In this document: positions 63,422 to 64,000 of the stretch, one piece after another
How positions within the stretch are numbered: the stretch's first letter is position 1
Layout of the letters: the number at the start of each line of letters is the position of its first letter
Origin: Propionibacteriaceae bacterium
Lineage (GTDB): Bacteria > Actinomycetota > Actinomycetes > Propionibacteriales > Propionibacteriaceae
Assembly: GCA_016717345.1 (NCBI GenBank)
Contig: JADKFR010000013.1
Location: 1 to 64,000 of the forward strand
Direction: 5' to 3'
Length of the DNA stretch: 64,000 nucleotides
The notes under the pieces: model-generated
What the model saw: only the letters and a program-made list of their open reading frames with translations
Told to the model about the DNA's origin: nothing
The model's database searches: none
Made by a program: the position numbers and the translations under genes

Positions 63422-64000
63422 ATGCGTAGCAACAACCCGGTCCTCTCGAAGGCCGACTCCTGGCAGACCCAGCCGGTCACCGGCCAGTTCGCACCTGGTC
63501 AGACCTACCCCGGCCAGGTCGGCGCCCCTTATGACCCCCAGTTCCAGCCCGCGCAGCCCGACCTGAGGCAGCAGGGCGTGATGACGATCGACGACGTGAT
63601 CACCAAGTCGGCCGTCGTCATGGGCGTCCTGATGCTCACCGCGGCCCTCACCTTCATGTACCTGCCGGCCCAGCTCCTCTACCCGGCCATGATCATCGCC
63701 GGGCTGGTCGCCTTCGGCACCGTGATGCTGGTGAGCTTCCGACGCGCGATCAATCCCGGCTTCGTGCTGGCCTACGCCGCGATCGAGGGTGTCTTCATCG
63801 GCGCCATCAGCAAGGTGTTCGAGTCGCTGTACCCCGGCATTGTGACCCCTGCCGTGCTCGGCACGTTCGTCGCCGCCGGTGCCACCCTGTTCGCGTACAA
63901 GGCCTTCCGGATCAAGGTCACCGACAAGTTCCGCAAGATGATCGTGATCGGCACCATCGCCTACGCGGGCGTCCTGTTCGTGAACTTCATCCTGTCGCTG
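63422..64000 (+). CDS. Bax inhibitor-1/YccA family membrane protein, N-terminal part
   Basis: The frame starts at ATG 63422 and runs open to the window edge, so the C-terminus is missing. After a ~45-residue Gln/Pro-rich head come at least five hydrophobic segments (VVMGVLMLTAALTFMYL; LLYPAMIIAGLVAFGTVML; FVLAYAAIEGVFIGAISKVF; FVAAGATLFAYKAFRI; MIVIGTIAYAGVLFVNFIL), with the conserved FxLAYAAIEGVFIGAISKVFE typical of the family. AAGGA lies about 11 bases upstream. Members are thought to be proton-sensitive Ca2+ leak channels. Confidence 0.9.
   Translation, partial: MRSNNPVLSKADSWQTQPVTGQFAPGQTYPGQVGAPYDPQFQPAQPDLRQQGVMTIDDVITKSAVVMGVLMLTAALTFMYLPAQLLYPAMIIAGLVAFGTVMLVSFRRAINPGFVLAYAAIEGVFIGAISKVFESLYPGIVTPAVLGTFVAAGATLFAYKAFRIKVTDKFRKMIVIGTIAYAGVLFVNFILSL

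Overview
The window looks like chromosomal DNA of a high-GC actinobacterium. GC-rich codon use, many GTG starts, 4-bp stop/start overlaps and the gene order rsmI-tatD-rsmA-ispE-tRNA(Gln)-glmU-prs-rplY-pth-mfd-mazG-eno-divIC-DUF501-ppx are all typical of Actinobacteria. A methylmalonyl-CoA decarboxylase-type sodium pump operon, next to fatty-acid genes arranged as in Mycobacterium (fadA2/fabG4/htdX), points to the Propionibacteriaceae or a near relative. The family placement is inference, not proof.

Layout. 1-3413: end of a type I restriction-modification locus (hsdS tail, hsdR). 3414-4421: about 1 kb of disrupted DNA with a VWA-domain gene remnant that runs into a 165-bp almost pure G tract, possibly an assembly artefact. 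4422-8191: accessory genes, including two alpha/alpha-toroid (prenyltransferase/squalene-cyclase-like) proteins, one of them frameshifted, a GNAT acetyltransferase and an alpha/beta hydrolase. 8523-13332: a Ser/Thr kinase with an extracellular beta-propeller, overlapping a secreted GH31 glycosidase. 13389-15219: a coiled-coil protein and a duplicated-domain lipoprotein on the minus strand. 15397-18204: DUF2520-panC-panD-panB operon for pantothenate. 18302-21917: mmdA-mmdD-mmdC-mmdB sodium pump on the minus strand. 22093-29263: mixed small operons (MBL hydrolase, proline-rich membrane protein, MATE exporter, CrtO-like protein, GT2, lipid kinase). 29349-35515: a divergent fatty-acid beta-oxidation cluster with its own TetR regulator. 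35534-40142: AzlCD, uracil permease and protein O-mannosyltransferase. 40326-57187: the conserved housekeeping block. 57388-63207: a YtfQRT-YjfF-like sugar ABC transporter with a LacI regulator and a tandem operator. The end carries an unusual tRNA(UAA) and the start of a Bax-inhibitor-1-like protein.

Across the window, many first genes start 6 or 7 nt after a TANNNT-like or GATACT hexamer. This is the geometry expected of leaderless transcripts, and I used it to choose several starts. Two genes (the toroid protein near 6484 and pth near 48651) are broken by a single-base shift. Because pth is normally essential, a sequencing error or recoding is more likely there than gene loss.

I did not find a CRISPR array, prophage, insertion sequence or clear biosynthetic gene cluster. 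The strongest leads for something undescribed are the kinase-propeller/GH31 pair, the toroid-protein pair, the class-I-shaped tRNA with a UAA anticodon, and the 50-bp palindrome inside a membrane-protein gene.
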